From: Orobanche coerulescens
Taxonomy: Eukaryota > Streptophyta > Magnoliopsida > Lamiales > Orobanchaceae
Assembly (NCBI GenBank): GCA_033398695.1
Contig: CM065809.1
Coordinates: 172,970,501 to 173,034,500 of the forward strand
Length of the DNA stretch: 64,000 nt
Direction: 5' to 3'
In this document: positions 1-12,845 of the stretch, piece after piece
How the letters are laid out: each line of letters begins with the position of its first letter
Numbering within the stretch: the stretch's first letter is position 1
Notes under the pieces: model-generated
What the model was told of the DNA's origin: nothing
The model's input: the letters and a program-made list of their open reading frames with translations, nothing else
Database searches by the model: none
Made by a program: the position numbers and the translations under genes

Positions 1-258
1 CACAACATGCTCTACTCAATCATACGAACTCATGGAAGTAAGAAAATGACGAAATCGAACGAGTTTAACGAGAGACAAATACACATGAGACAAAATATAA
101 CACAAGATGAAATTACGTAAAAACATCATCGAGACCCGTCTAAGCGGAGAAACTCCAAGAACAAAATAGGTTCAGAATTCCAAAACAGCAACAAGCGAGT
201 TGTCGAAACGGACCTCCGCCGGAAAAATGAAAATTACCGGAAATCGAATTTGCGGATA

Positions 259-1480
259 TTACACAGGTGTATTCTGCATTACATAGAAATGCGCTTTCAA
301 GAATAGTTCAGGAGAAACTTGAGTCGACTTACTACCTGATAATGGTTTCCCGTCATCATAAGTAGTAGATGCTGCACAACTTTCGTATGTGTTATGGTTG
401 TCAGGTGGAATCCCAATTGTCTTCATGCTTCTTTGATACTCACTGAAAAACTCAATTGTCTCTTCTACAACATTCTCTTCGGCGATGCATCCTTCAGGCT
501 TATTTTTATTCCGCACATGCCCTTTAATAATCTTCATACACCTTTCGAATGGATACATCCATTTAAAGCATACTGGACCACATAACTTCACTTCTCTAGT
601 GAGATGCACAGTTAAATGAATCATTATATCGAAAAAAGGTGGAGGAAAGTATTTCTCGAGCAAGCATAACGTCACACACATATCTTCTTGCAATTTATCT
701 AGCTCTTCCACATGGATTTCTTTACTAGATATTGATCTATAGAAGAAACAAAACCTGATAATAGCATATCTCGTGGGAGTCGGCATAATTGACCGTATCG
801 CAATGGGTAAAAATTGTTGCATTAACATGTGATAGTCATGTGATTTAAGACCTATCAGCTTACTATCTTTTCGATTCACCAGGCTGGAAAAGTTTGAACA
901 ATACCCTTGTGGAACCCTTAACTCGTATAATGTTTCACAAAACTTGTCCTTTTCCTCCTTGGTTAATGTGTAACATGCTGCGGGTAATATTGTTCCGTTA
1001 CCGTGTGTTTTAGGTTCCAACTCTGGTCTCAACCCAAAATGCACCAAATCCATTCGAGCCTCGAATCCATCCTTCGTCTTCCCAGGCATGTGCAACAATG
1101 TTCCGACAAGACTCTCGCACACATTCTTCTTGACATTCATGAAATCTATACAGTGCTGGACTGAGTTAAATCGCCAATAACTAAGGCGTCGATGCCATAT
1201 GTTAAATTTCTTCCAATAAGTGGTTTCCTTGTTTTCGTCATTACACTTAACCACTTATTTTGATGCTTTCTTCCTTCTTTTCATCTTTCCACCTCTTCCA
1301 ACTGAAGTTTGCACGAATTCCATTTCACCATCCCTCACTCCCTTTCCCCATGTGTTCTTTATAGATTTCACCTCATCGTATATTTCTTCACCACTCATAG
1401 GTGTCGGAGCAGTGCCTAACTCTTGTTTTCCATTGAATGCCTTCTTTTGCCTTCTGAATGGATGATCATAAGGTAGGTAC
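259..1480 (-). pseudogene. TNP2-type CACTA transposase, C-terminal part (DUF4218 region)
   Basis: The frame 1254-259 reads a protein typical of the C-terminal half of plant TNP2/En-Spm transposases (DUF4218-type). It includes segments like VKKNVCESLVGTLLHMPGKT near its start, then KSHDYHMLMQQFLPIAIRS and GPVCFKWMYPFERCMKIIKG, and ends at a stop at 259. Directly upstream, 1480-1260 continues the same protein but is separated by an in-frame TAA at about 1257. The family cuts and pastes CACTA elements in the nucleus. The part is one exon-scale piece of a gene whose other parts are at 1484-2716. The stop here and the frameshift near 1545 make it a pseudogene as assembled. Confidence 0.85.
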
Positions 1481-1483
1481 CTT

Positions 1484-2167
1484 CTATGACCAGCATAACA
1501 CTGTTTGCCTGAGTAAGGAAGCCTTACACATTGAGTTTTTTTTCCTACATGCTACACAACCTTTGTATCCGCTGTAGGGGCAACCACATAGTGTACCAAG
1601 AGCAGGGTAATCATTTATTGTCCATAAAACAACTGCACGTAGAGTAAACTTCTCTTGTGCATATCCATCGTATGTTTTGACTCCCACCTCGAATAAGAAC
1701 TGAAGATCATCAACCAAAGGTTCTAAGAAAACATCAATGTCCTTACAAGGAGCACCAGATATCAATAACGACAGCATGATGAACCTTCTTTTCATACACA
1801 ACCACGGTGGAAGGTTGTAAATCACAGTTAAGACTGGCCATACACTGTGATGTTTGTTGCCTCTGTTTACATCAACTCCATCAGCCGAAATACCTAGCCG
1901 CAAATTTCTTGGATCATTAGCAATTTCTGGGTATCTATTATCTACTTCTCTCCATGCTTGTGAGTCTGCCGGATGACGTAAAACACCATCTTTTTTTCTG
2001 GTGGTCTCATGCCATATCAAATCTTTCGCTGTGGACTTTGATTGGAAGAGTCGTTTCATTCTCGGGATGATGGGGAAGTACCATAGTACTTTTGCTGGAA
2101 TATTCTCGTATATTTTTCCCGTTTTGTCATCTTTTTTCCATCTTGATTTCCCACAAGTGGGACACAC
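1484..2167 (-). pseudogene. TNP2-type CACTA transposase, central domain (Transposase_21 type)
   Basis: The frame encodes the central TNP2 domain: CPTCGKSRWKK near the start, the run LIWHETTRKKDGVLRHPADS, then LRLGISADGVDVNRG and WPVLTVIYNLPPWLCMKRRF, and later LGTLCGCPYSGYKGCVACRK. These are hallmark blocks of plant CACTA TNP2 proteins. The frame is lost near 1545 in a run of T (poly-A in the sense strand). The protein continues in another frame towards 1480-1260. A one-base slip in this homopolymer could be a true mutation or a consensus error. The start shown is only the first in-frame Met; the protein continues upstream into 2189-2716. Confidence 0.88.
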
Positions 2168-2188
2168 TTTGAGATCCTTGTACTGGTT

Positions 2189-2716
2189 TCAATACAGAAT
2201 GCAATCATTGATACATGCATGTATCTTTGTATACCCTGAACCCATTGCTTTCAATGTTCTTTTAGCCTCATATGTACTTTTCACCATTTCATTACCTTCA
2301 GGGAGCATCTTTTTTATCAACACTAGTAGTTCAGTAAAGAATTTATCTGATGCTCCGTACTTACTCTTCAAGTTGAATAGTTGAACCATTGCAGACAACT
2401 TTGTAAAATTGGGACATCCTTTGTACAACGGCTTTTCAGCATCTTGAAGTACCTCCTGATACTTCTCATGGTCCTATAGGAAATTGTCTTCTGTAGCTTG
2501 AACCATTTCTATAGTTTCTGTAGTATCTGTTGGAATTCTCATTTCAAAATCAGCAAAGTCTTTAGTGTGCAAGTCATTGTTGACATTAACACTTCTTGAT
2601 GAGACATCTTTCTCCCCATGCTTAGTCCATTTGGTATAGTTTTGATCGATGCCCTTGCTGAATAGGTGATGATCTACCTCATCCACATCAAGAATGTAGT
2701 GGTTTAAACAGAACAC
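2189..2716 (-). pseudogene. TNP2-type CACTA transposase, N-terminal part
   Basis: Two adjoining frames (2716-2474 and 2428-2189) read the N-terminal side of a TNP2-type protein. The first contains QNYTKWTKHGE. The second contains LYKGCPNFTKLSAMVQLFNLKSKYG followed by a Lys/Leu-rich stretch ending in YTKIHACINDCILY, which normally precedes the CPTCG block found at 2167. The gap near 2430-2474 holds the linking sequence in a shifted frame. Only the order of blocks and these signatures support the call. The true first exon was not identified. Confidence 0.75.
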
Positions 2717-4279
2717 ACATGAACATGGAATCTAAATTTTTTCGCTTGTGTTTAGTGGGTCCATGTTCCTCGAAATCTTCAATTGGTGGACAGCATACTT
2801 GAGAAATGCTGCAACTCCAACTTTATACGGTTTTTTGGTTCTATCTGTACGCATCCAAGATTTATCCATTCTGAATCACCAAGAGAGTGGCACCTACATG
2901 GACAAGACAAACTTGTTAATAACCACCCGTAAATTTTTGTGAAAAATAAATAATGAGAACTAAGATTGATAGTGGAAAGCATTCTTCACCTGGTGAAGAA
3001 AGACAAAGACAAGGATAACACAGCTTAAAATACAACCAAATACATTTTAAATTCTATAACAAAAGACAATATTTTGCTCGAATTTATTGTAAGTGGCTAA
3101 CCAAATATATTTTCCTTTTCCGCACAAAATATATTTTCCAACCATGACACGACATGCATGTTTTTTCCATAAATCGATGCTGATATCTTGTAGTGTTTTT
3201 TGTAAGCTTAGAATCTATTTTATCTTCTAAACTACCATTTTATCTTCTTTTCATTTCGGGCAAACACTTTTATATGAAAAAACAGCCTAACTCAAAGTCT
3301 TCTAGCATGTCAGATTTCCGCAAAAAGGGATATTAAGGGTCTCAAGTAAATAAAAACTTAGCATCAAGAAATGAACAACACCAGTGGCGGATCTCCAAAT
3401 TTATATAACATAAGGGGCACAAAAAATTAACTTAAAAACAGTATTGAAATATCATTACAAATCAGAAAGAACATATTAAAACTGTAGCCAAAATTGCTTC
3501 ATCAAATGCAGTAAACAGAAAAAGCAGCTTAATTGGAATAATAAAGAAAAAAACATAAATAAAAGCTAGATAGTTAGGGTCTACCATTTAAGAGGAACCG
3601 ATTGGTGAAGTAGTGAAAATGTGAGAGCCGAGAGGGAGAGCCGGAGAGGAGCTCAAGCGGTCGCCTATATCGGAGACGGCGAAAATTGGAAAATTGGCGA
3701 ATGGAGAAGCAGAGAAGCGGGGGCGCGCGCAGAGCAAGTATTTCTTCAATGGGTTGTTTCTTTCTCTGTTTTACAAGTATTACAACATAATATTTTAGAC
3801 AAAATATTTTATTATTAAAAAAAAGTTCGATCCCGATATTTATTTTTGAGGATCTTCAACATGAATTTTGATACAAAAATTTGTTAAGTGTGTTATAGAG
3901 TTTAATATAATGGGAGAAAGTGTCTCACATTAACATCGTATTAAGTCAATTAATGTCCATTACATCAACAATTTTTGAAGGCATACCGAAAAAAGGTAGG
4001 AAAAAATTTTGGGGACGAAAGTAGTATGTGATTAAGTCTTAATATATGTACCTATTAATGTATGTTTTTATTATTTTTAATTATTATAATTAAATAAATA
4101 TCATAATTTATTTTTTATGTAAGCAATAAGTCTTAAATCTAATTCAATAAAACTGAATTAATTTACTTTATTTTACATCAATTAATTTTACTAAATATTA
4201 ATATCCTTATTTTTTCTAATACATCTTTCGTGCAATTTTAATTTAAATCCATCAAATTTACTATATTCAATATGGTTGT
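2717..4279. other. AT-rich spacer between the divergent CACTA genes, no supported gene
   Basis: This stretch is AT-rich and has no convincing coding sequence. It presumably holds the TNP2 promoter and any first exon (2740-2980 could contain one). A CAGTGGCGGAT motif at about 3383 resembles the end of some hAT MITEs, but no partner end was found. The short plus-strand frame at 3621-3818 has no recognisable domain. Confidence 0.5.
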
Positions 4280-6400
4280 TTTATTTGCAGTTTGAACCGA
4301 TTAAGTTAAATTTCAATTTGAACCGATTAAGTTCAAATTTTGAACCGATTAAGTTCAAATTTCAAATCAATTAAGTTCAATTTCAATTTGAACCGATTAA
4401 GTTAAATTTCAATTTGAACCGATTAAGTTCAAATTTCAAATTGATCAACTTCGGTTTGAACCGATCGAGTTCAATTTGAACTGATTAAGTTCAAATTTCA
4501 AATCGATTAAGTTCAAATTTCAGTTTGAACCGATTAAGTTCAACTTTCATTTTGATCAAGTTCAATTTGAACCGATTAAGTTAAATTTCAATTTGAACCG
4601 ATTAAGTTCAAATTTCAAATCAATTAAGATCAATTTCAATTTCAAACCGATTAAGTTCAATTTCAATTTGAACCGATTAAGTTTAAATTTCAATTTGAAC
4701 CGATTAAGTTCAAATCTCAAATTGATCAACTTCGGTTTGAACCGATCAAGTTCAATTTGAACCAATTAAGTTCAAATTTCATTTTGATCAAGTTCAAATT
4801 TCAAATCGATTAAGTTAAATTTCAATTTGAACCGATTAAGTTCAAATTTCAAATCAATTAAGTTAAATTTCAATTTGAACCGATTAAGTTAAATTTCAAT
4901 TTGAACCGATTAAGTTCAAATTTCAAATTGATCAACTTCGGTTTGAACCGATCAAGTTCAATTTGAACTGATTAAGTTCAAATTTCAAATCGATTAAGTT
5001 CAAATTTCAGTTTGAACCGACTAAGTTCAACTTTCATTTTGATCAACTTCGGTTTGAACTGATTAAGTTCAAATTTCAAATTGATCAACTTTGATTTGAA
5101 CCGATCAAGTTCAATTTGAACCGATTAAGTTCAAATTTCAAATCGATTAAGTTAAATTTTAATTTGAACCGATTAAGTTCAAATTTCAAATCAATTAAGT
5201 TAAATTTTAATTTGAACCGATTAAGTTCAAATTTCAAATTGATCAACTTCGGTTTGAACCGATCAAGTTCAATTTGAATTGATTAAGTTCAAATTTCAAA
5301 TCGATTAAGTTCAAATTTCAGTTTGAACCGATTAAGTTCAACTTTCATTTTGATCAACTTCGGTTTGAACCAATTAAGTTCAAATTTCAAATTGATCAAC
5401 TTTGGTTTGAACCGATCAAGTTCAATTTGAACCGATTAAGTTCAAATTTCAAATCGATTAAGTTAAATTTCAATTTGAACCAATTAAGTTCAAATTTCAA
5501 ATCAATTAAGTTCAATTTCAATTTGAACCGATTAAGTTAAATTTCAATTTGAACCGATTAAGTTCAAATTTCAAATTGATCAACTTCGGTTTGAACCGAT
5601 CAAGTTCTATTTGAACTGATTAAGTTCAAATTTCAAATCGATTAAGTTCAAATTTCATTTTGAACCGATTAAGTTCAACTTTCATTTTGATCAACTTCGG
5701 TTTGAACCGGTTAAGTTCAAATTTCAAATTGATCAACTTCGGTTTGAACCGATCAAGTTCAATTTGAACCGATTACGTTCAAATTTCAAATCGATTAAGT
5801 TAAATTTCAATTTGAACCGATTAAGTTCAAATTTCAAATCAATTAAGTTCAATTTCAATTTGAACCGATTAAGTTCATTTCAATTTGAACCGATTAAGTT
5901 CAAATTTCAAATTGATCAACTTCGATTTGAACCGATCAAGTTCAATTTGAACTGATTAAGTTCAAATTTCAAATCGATTAAGTTCAAATTTCAGTTTGAA
6001 CCGATTAAGTTCAACTTTCATTTTGATTAAGTTCAATTTGAACCGATTAGGTTCAAATTTCAAATCGATTTTAAGTTAAATTTCAATTTGAACCGATTAA
6101 GTTCAAATTTCAAATCAATTAAGTTCAATTTCAATTTCAAACCGATTAAGTTCAATTTCAATTTGAGCCGATTAAGTTCAAATTTCAAATTGATCAACTT
6201 CGATTTGAACCGATCAAGTTCAATTTGAACCGATTAAGTTCAAATTTCAAATCGATTAAGTTCAAATTTCAGTTTGAACCGATTAAGTTCAAATTTCAAA
6301 TTGATCAACTTCGGTTTGAACCGGTTAAGTTCAAAATTTCAAATCGATTAAGTTGAATTTCAATTTGAACCAATTAAGTTCAAATTTCAAATTGATCAAG
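4280..6400. repeat. Tandem array of short dyads in the centre of the CACTA element
   Basis: About 2.1 kb consists of variants of TTGAACCGATTAAGTTCAA, an inverted repeat with arms TTGAAC and GTTCAA and a 7-bp centre. These alternate with AAATCAATTAAGTTC and AAATTGATCAACTTCGG variants. A larger unit with the order GATCAACTTCGG, GATCAAGTTCAATTTGAA, then AACTTTCATTTTGATC recurs about every 310-340 bp (for example near 4939, 5251 and 5588), giving a higher-order repeat. Reading frames through it are only translated repeats. It lies between the two divergent genes, where CACTA promoters are expected. Confidence 0.95.
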
Positions 6401-6469
6401 TTAGCTTGAAAAAAACGCGCTTAAGTAATTCTGGACAATCCACATTTTTTTATTAAAAAACTAGTGGTA

Positions 6470-7270
6470 CAACTAACGGTAAAACGGGATTGGCACAATT
6501 GGTCTAGGGTTCGATTCGCACCAGACTCGTAGCAATATTTTTTCTCGTTTTTCTCTTGTTGTTACATATAAATGAATTTTTTGTGCATGATTTAATGCGG
6601 ATGCCACTACCGGACAAGGTGGCAGGAGCTCTATCATATTTCCCCTAGGTACATGGTTCGATTCTCACAGGCGCATTGCATTATTATTTTTTTCGTTTTT
6701 TCTCCTATTTTAACATACAAAAGAATTTCTTGTGCATGATTTAATGCGGAAGCCACTACCGGACAAGGTGGCAGGGGCTCTATCACATTTCCCCTAAGGT
6801 ACAGGGTTCGATTCTCACAGGCGCGTTGCAAAAAAAAAAATTTCCGTTTTTTCTCCTATTTTTACATACAAAAGAATTTCTTGTGCATGATTTAATGCGG
6901 AAGCCGCTACCGGACAAGGTGGCAGGGGCTCTATCATATTTCCCCTAGGTACAGGGTTCGATTCTCACAGGCACCTTGCAATATTATTTTTTTCCGTTTT
7001 TTCTCCTATTTTAACATACAAAAGAATTTCTTGTGCATGATTTAATGCGGATGCCACTACCAGACAAGGTGGCAGGGGCTCTATCACATTTCCGCTAGGT
7101 ACAGGGTTCGATTCTCACAGGTGCGTTGCAATATTTTTTTTTTCGTTTTTCTCCTATTTTTACATATAAAAGAATTTCTTGTGCAAGATTTAATGCGGAT
7201 GCCACTACCGGACAAGGTGGCAGGGGCTCTATCACATTTCCCCTAAGTACCTGTCATAGCATTTTTTTTC
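6470..7270 (+). repeat. About five tandem ~150-bp units with tRNA-like B boxes and T-runs
   Basis: Units start near 6600, 6750, 6901, 7050 and 7198, with a divergent leading copy near 6480. Each has CCACTACCGGACAAGGTGGC, then GGGGCTCTATCA, then GGGTTCGATTCTCACAGG, then a T-rich tract, then a conserved tail ending GTGCATGATTTAATGCGG. GGTTCGATTC matches the pol III B-box consensus, and GTGGCAGGGGCTC about 36 bp upstream is a poor A-box match. The last unit has lost the B box. It could be a tandemly amplified tRNA-derived (SINE-like) fragment. Pol III activity is inference. Confidence 0.75.
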
Positions 7271-8130
7271 TGTTTTCCTCTTTTTTATCACATACTAAAA
7301 TATTTTTTTTATGAAAAAATGTCAAATTGCTTTTTAAGGCATCTGAAACCATTTTTTTTGTTAGCCAATTTTTTACACTTCATTTTTTTCACTCTTTATA
7401 ATCGCATTTTCAAACAAAAAAAATACATAACTATTTATTAAACATAAATCATAAACAATTTCAGTTTGAACCGATTGAGGAAGTCAGGAAACTATTTTAT
7501 AGCCTTGAAAAATACATAAAATTCTTTAGCTAGCCGATATAAAACAATTGAAAAACGAAAACGTAATATCACTGTATTTCATCAAAAGTATATATCAGTA
7601 TAACATTTAGATTCATAAAAAACAGGTCGGTGTACATAATATCATATAAGCCGCTTTCACTGTATCTTAAACATTTACATAGACCCACTGAAAAATAGTA
7701 GGTCCCCAAGATAAAAGGGAAATAACTAATAAGTAAAGATAACTTATACAACATGTTTATATTTTAATATTGAGAAATAAAGAATGAAGACATGTGACAA
7801 ATTATTATGGGGAGTAGCATGCTTATATTTTGTAATTATATATTAAAATTATATTAGAAATATATATTATATATAATTAATTTTGGATACGAATATTTTC
7901 GGATACGGATCCATATCTGTACCCAGAATATTCGTATCCACTTTTTTTTGGATATAAATAATTTCTGCTTTTTCTGGATACGAATACAGATATTTTGGAC
8001 GGATCATCGGGATTTTCGGATTTTTTTGAGACCTAGAAATAAACCCTAAAAATTGAAAATAAACTCTAAAATTGAAAATAAAATAAAAACTAAAATAAGT
8101 AATTATGAAAAAATAAATTCAATAAATGAA
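7271..8130. other. AT-rich spacer with GGATACGAATA-type short repeats
   Basis: No coding sequence is supported. Around 7885-8010 the words GGATACGAATA, ATTCGTATCC and GGATACGGATCC recur in both orientations, giving a foldable patch that may be a decayed MITE. The rest is A/T-rich sequence with no recognised feature. Confidence 0.5.
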
Positions 8131-8419
8131 AACTGAAACCTAAGAAACAAATATTACAAAAATAATTCTCCCCTCATTACTACCCACGTCGCTGCTATCC
8201 TAAATTGCTTCTCCTTCCTTCCGGATTTCTCTCACCCGTGGAGATATGGTGGCGATTCGCCGAACCAACCCTAACCCAAACATGCTGCCGCCTTCATTTT
8301 CTTCTCCATCGATTTCCCGCCAAATCCTAACCTATATATTTAGGTCGAAGGTTTGTTTTCAGCATCTTCGTGGCTTCAGCAGGTTGTTGATTGATCGTGG
8401 GTGCGCACTATTTTAGCGG
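8131..8419 (+). promoter_or_regulatory. Probable 5' untranslated exon of the En/Spm accessory gene
   Basis: This patch is distinctly more GC-rich than its surroundings and ends with a good splice donor (GCGG/GTAAGTGT at 8419/8420). It lies upstream of the first coding exon at 9139 with no coding frame of its own. The assignment as a 5' UTR exon is inference from the donor, composition and position. Confidence 0.35.
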
Positions 8420-11400
8420 GTAAGTGTTTCTTCTCAAACCACTATCTTCCTTATAATCCTGCAATTTGTTTTCATAATAATTTTCCATACATTTGATTGA
8501 ATTCTACAATGTTTGTTTTGATTTGGGAAAAAATGATGGAGCATATTTTAATATAATCATTTTAGCCCAATTGTTGAATTATGTAGAACTTTTGTAATTA
8601 TTTCTGACTTTGTGGATGATAGTCCTATGTTGCTTTCCATACGAGCACTCTTGTCTTGTATTCAGGAAAAATGTAATTGATATCACTAAGTCATGTAGCT
8701 GGAGAGGAATTCCACGATGTCCCAGTAGCGAACCTTCTGCGCTCGGCAATCTGTTTAATGATAAATGGAATAGACTCTTAATTATGATTTGTTTGTCTTC
8801 TTATAATCCTTCAAGAATTGAAGGATTGCATAATTTTTTTTTTATAACTTTTTCCTAATGATTAATATGTGAGTGAGCTGTTTTGTAACCATGAAATCCA
8901 TACCCATGTGTGGCTATTCCCATCATTTGCATGTTACCCAGCTACTGTATGTTGTGTATGTTGTTACATTTTGCATGTTCTTCTTCTTCTTTCGGTTGGA
9001 TTTTGTTACTGTATGTTGTAATTGATAAAATGCCAAAAACTAGAATCGCCCTTCCATGCAAAATTGCAGTACACTCAACTTGTCAACTTTCACCTTGCCT
9101 ATAATATTCTTACATATGTCATATGTACAGTGTATGTTATGGATGTATCAGAGGGTTACAATGGGGATGAGGTAGAATTTGAGGCTGAAGAAAACAATGA
9201 GAATTTCGAGAAGCATGAGGTCTATGATAACAGTTCTGCTGACTCTTCTGATGAATCCATTAGAAGTACCGATCAACAACTTGGTAATGTTTGGAATCTT
9301 GTTTGTTTTATTAGATAGTTTAGCCGTATTAATAAAAAAAAAATCTAATACGTATAAGAGCATAGTATGACCTTTGAAATGAATATTTGGACAAAAATGC
9401 AGGTGTTTGATACGTCAATTCTTGCACAAAAAAAATATACTCACTTTACATTTCTTCGAATATTTTTAGGAGGATGATTAGGAAGATTTCACATTATCCT
9501 TCTCTTTTTCTTTATCACTGTCATATCAATGTTCATAGATATTTATACTGTAATTTTAATCACTCTATTTTCACCATACCAGTTGATAAATCATTGTCTC
9601 CATTTATGCTATTTTCATACACAGAGAATCCTGAGCAAGACATGGTGAATCAACAACAAGACATTTGAATGCACAAGAAGAAATAGGAAAATCAATAACA
9701 TCTACAAGGAAAAGGGTCAGGGGGTTGACAAGATTAGTAAAGCTACATAGAGATTTTGAAGATTCCAACGAGAAGCACGAAGTAGACTTTGATGCATTAG
9801 GTAGAGTTACTGGGAAATATAGATCAGAATTTGCTAGTTTTTTGGGTGACTTGGTACGGCGAGATGTTGGACTTAGGTACATGAAATGGAAGAAGGTGAC
9901 AAAGGAGGTGAAGGATAAGTTATGGGAGCAAGTAACGGTATGCATCTACTGATTCTATATGCAAAATAAATTTTATCTTTATTTTTCATTTCTATTGAGT
10001 ACGAGCTGATACTAACATTCCATTATATATTATGGTAGCGTTTTTATAAAATAGATGCATCGAGGATGGAATACACAATGTCTCATCTTTGTGATCATTT
10101 GCGCGACTTTAGAAGACGATTATATAAAAAGTATATACTGCCCAATATGGGTAAACCTGCGAAACTTAAAGTTGTTCCAAGACAATATCGTGCGTATGTG
10201 AATCAAGAACATTGGGATGAGTTCGTAAACTGTAGACTTTCAGATGAATTCAAGGTTATGCATTACATATACTTATACTCGTCGATTTATGTTTATTTTC
10301 TATCCAAAATATTGATGAAATTATTTTTAACTCTGTTGCAAGTGTATGTCCGAAGCGGCAAAAGAAGCGCGTGCAAAGCTCAAGTACCCACATCGGTTGG
10401 GACGATCAGGCTACTCGGGACTAAGAGAAAGATTAGTAAGTTTGGTTATGTTTTTGCACACCCCAGATACTTACATATGCCAGCAGCAAATATATTTGGT
10501 ATATATAGGCCACTGGAAATTGAAATATAGCTAAAAAACCAAAATTTTTATTTTCTTACATTTGTGTAATTATGGTTGACATGGAATGATTAACAAAATA
10601 AGCACATATACTATATTGGTCATCTTTGTGTTTAGATGTACATATTATATGTATTTGATATTTACTAGGTCAAAGATAAAGAACTTCTTGAAGATGAACT
10701 TCCATCGCGGTCTTTCATGTGGAGAAAGGCACGTTTGAGCAAAGACGGAGATTACAAAGATAATGATCTTATGGTTATTGCAAATAAAATTGTAATAACT
10801 CACTCATCTATTTATTTTGTTGGAATGTATTCCATTTTGTCCTTATATACTATTCATATATGATTTGTATAGGTCGACCATGAAAAAGAGATTCAAGATG
10901 GATGTATAAAACCTGATCACGGCACTGATGCCCTCACACTTGTATTTGGCAAAGAGCATGGTGGGCGTGTAAGAGGGATGTAACACCCCGAGATATTCAG
11001 AGTATATTACAGCGCCGTGGACCCCCCCACATGGGACCCACCAGGCTACAAATAAGAAAACTCCACTCGACTAACCATCCCGGTTAGCGAGGACACACAC
11101 TTAATTATAAGACATAAAAAGTTACGCCCGGAGCAACCGGCGAAATGATCATCAACCAACAATGTAACAATTTAAAAGTAGTACAACACGGAGTTGAATT
11201 TGAAAAGCCTAAGTACTCGCGAGTACAGTCTATCAGTTTATAAATATAGAAAACAACCAAATCGAAGTGGACGAAAGAAATAGAAAGACCCAAATGCACA
11301 TGTCAACGACCCTGGCCAACATCCTCGCATCGTCTGTGCCCGCTCGTCCGGATAATCATAACCTGAAATCCATAACAAGAATTTCCCCAAAATGGGTCCC

Positions 11401-12398
11401 CAGAGGGGTTAGCAATTACGCTAGTACAAGTAATCAAGGCAAACCAATCGCTTACACATTTCATAGTACATGCACCAATATCATTTCGAAAACCAAAACA
11501 AGACATGTCTTTTCCGGAAACAAACAGTCACAATTAATTTGCCTAGGACCGGGACGAAGCCACGAATCCCACTCGAGGCCTCTATGGACCCTCCCGAGCT
11601 GGCCACATTCATAAAACAAACCAAACACCACACGTCACCTAGGACCGGGACGAAGCCACGAATCCCACTCGAGGCCTCTAAGGACCCTCCCGAGCTGGCT
11701 AGCGAATCAAACTCATGAATCCAGGACGAATCCATAGATTCCCTCGAGGCCTCGTCGGACCCTCCCGAGGTGAGTAAAGCACACACAATATACATTACCA
11801 TTTCACGTTAAGCATAAGGGTTTCCAAGAATTACTTGCCTTGAATATTTTGATGACGCAACGAACGGAAAGGATAATCACCGACGAACACTAGGAATCAA
11901 CGGAACCAAACCTAACGATTCGAAGAACATAATTACAACCAATTCTAATCGAATATGGAAATGGAATACACCCGAAAACCCGCTTACGATTCATGTATAT
12001 TCATACCAAAAATAACAACGAGGGCGGACCACAACCAAACCCTCTCGATTCCGTAAAAATCCACAAAATATCCATGAATCCGTAGGAAACTAAAGATACT
12101 AACAATATTAATCGTATTCATCAAGAATCCACCAACAAAACAGAACTAATCGGAAGAGAATCCCAAAACCCCCAAATTAATCGAAAATAGGTTTCTAGAG
12201 ATGTTACCTTCGGAGATTCAAGTACTAAGATACGTAGAACACGCGTTGGATTGATTGTCCGGGCTTCACGATCAAAAGGAGATGAAGAAAATCAAACACT
12301 CAAATGATTTGTGAAGGAAAAACCCTCCCTCAAGCTTACTCTCTCGGTTGAAGATGAAGAAAAGGGGAGAAATGGGCTAAAATGCTGAAAAAAATGGA

Positions 12399-12406
12399 TT
12401 TATAGG
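12399..12406 (-). promoter_or_regulatory. TATA box of Gypsy-1 left LTR
   Basis: Minus-strand CCTATAAA lies about 10 bp downstream, in element orientation, of the palindrome cluster. The equivalent in the right LTR is at 19401-19408. Confidence 0.6.
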
Positions 12407-12414
12407 GGTTGATC

Positions 12415-12845
12415 GCTGCCGGACACGGCCCGTGCCGATCGGCACGGTCGTGTTGCACACCGGCCGGCAGGACTCGACCGTGTCCACGATCGGCACGGCC
12501 GTGTTGCACACCGCCGACAGGACTCGACCGTGTCCCGCTTGACACGGTCGCGGCGCGGAGGGCCCTTCCGACAGTGACTCCGTCCGACAATGACTCGGCA
12601 TGACTCGACCGTGTCCCCGGAACACGGTCGGGCGTGTCGGGCAATGGTCGCATTTCCGGACGAGTACGGCACGGGCCGTGTCGGACGACACGGTCGGGTC
12701 CTGAGACAGAAACTTTCGGCAGTTCCGGACGAGTACGGCACGGGCCGTGTCGGACGACACGGTCGGGTCCTGAGACAGAAACTTTCGGCAGTTCCGGACG
12801 AGTACGGCACGGGCCGTGTCGGACGACACGGCCGAGTTCGATCGG
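12415..12845. repeat. Palindrome cluster (CACGG/CCGTG type) upstream of the Gypsy-1 TATA box, left LTR
   Basis: About a dozen words of the type CACGGGCCGTG, GTGCCGATCGGCAC and GACACGGTCGGG are packed here. Three near-identical 65-bp direct repeats (about 12655-12840) each carry GGCACGGGCCGTGTCGG. Frames reading Arg/Pro/Thr-rich proteins on both strands are only translations of these repeats. Confidence 0.9.

Noticed and set aside
1..20. Left CACTA terminus at the window start (CACAACATG)
   Set aside because: The right end is CACTAGTACAAAATG; the first bases do not match and no subterminal repeats are nearby.
3621..3818. Small plus-strand frame of 65 residues
   Set aside because: No domain, no codon pattern and no splice context; likely chance in a locally GC-rich patch.
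3383..4020. hAT MITE starting at CAGTGGCGGAT
   Set aside because: No matching inverted end or 8-bp duplication was found.
4562..5955. Frames of 60-70 residues with repeating Asn/Lys/Phe/Leu text
   Set aside because: They are translations of the TTGAACCGATTAAG tandem array.
6480..6540. A complete tRNA gene or SINE at the leading unit (TTGGCACAATTGG close to GGGTTCGATTCG)
   Set aside because: The A-like and B-like boxes are only about 11 bp apart and no cloverleaf can be formed.
8610..9104. Short Cys/Ser/Leu-rich frames upstream of the accessory gene
   Set aside because: They overlap the proposed intron and carry no recognisable protein text.
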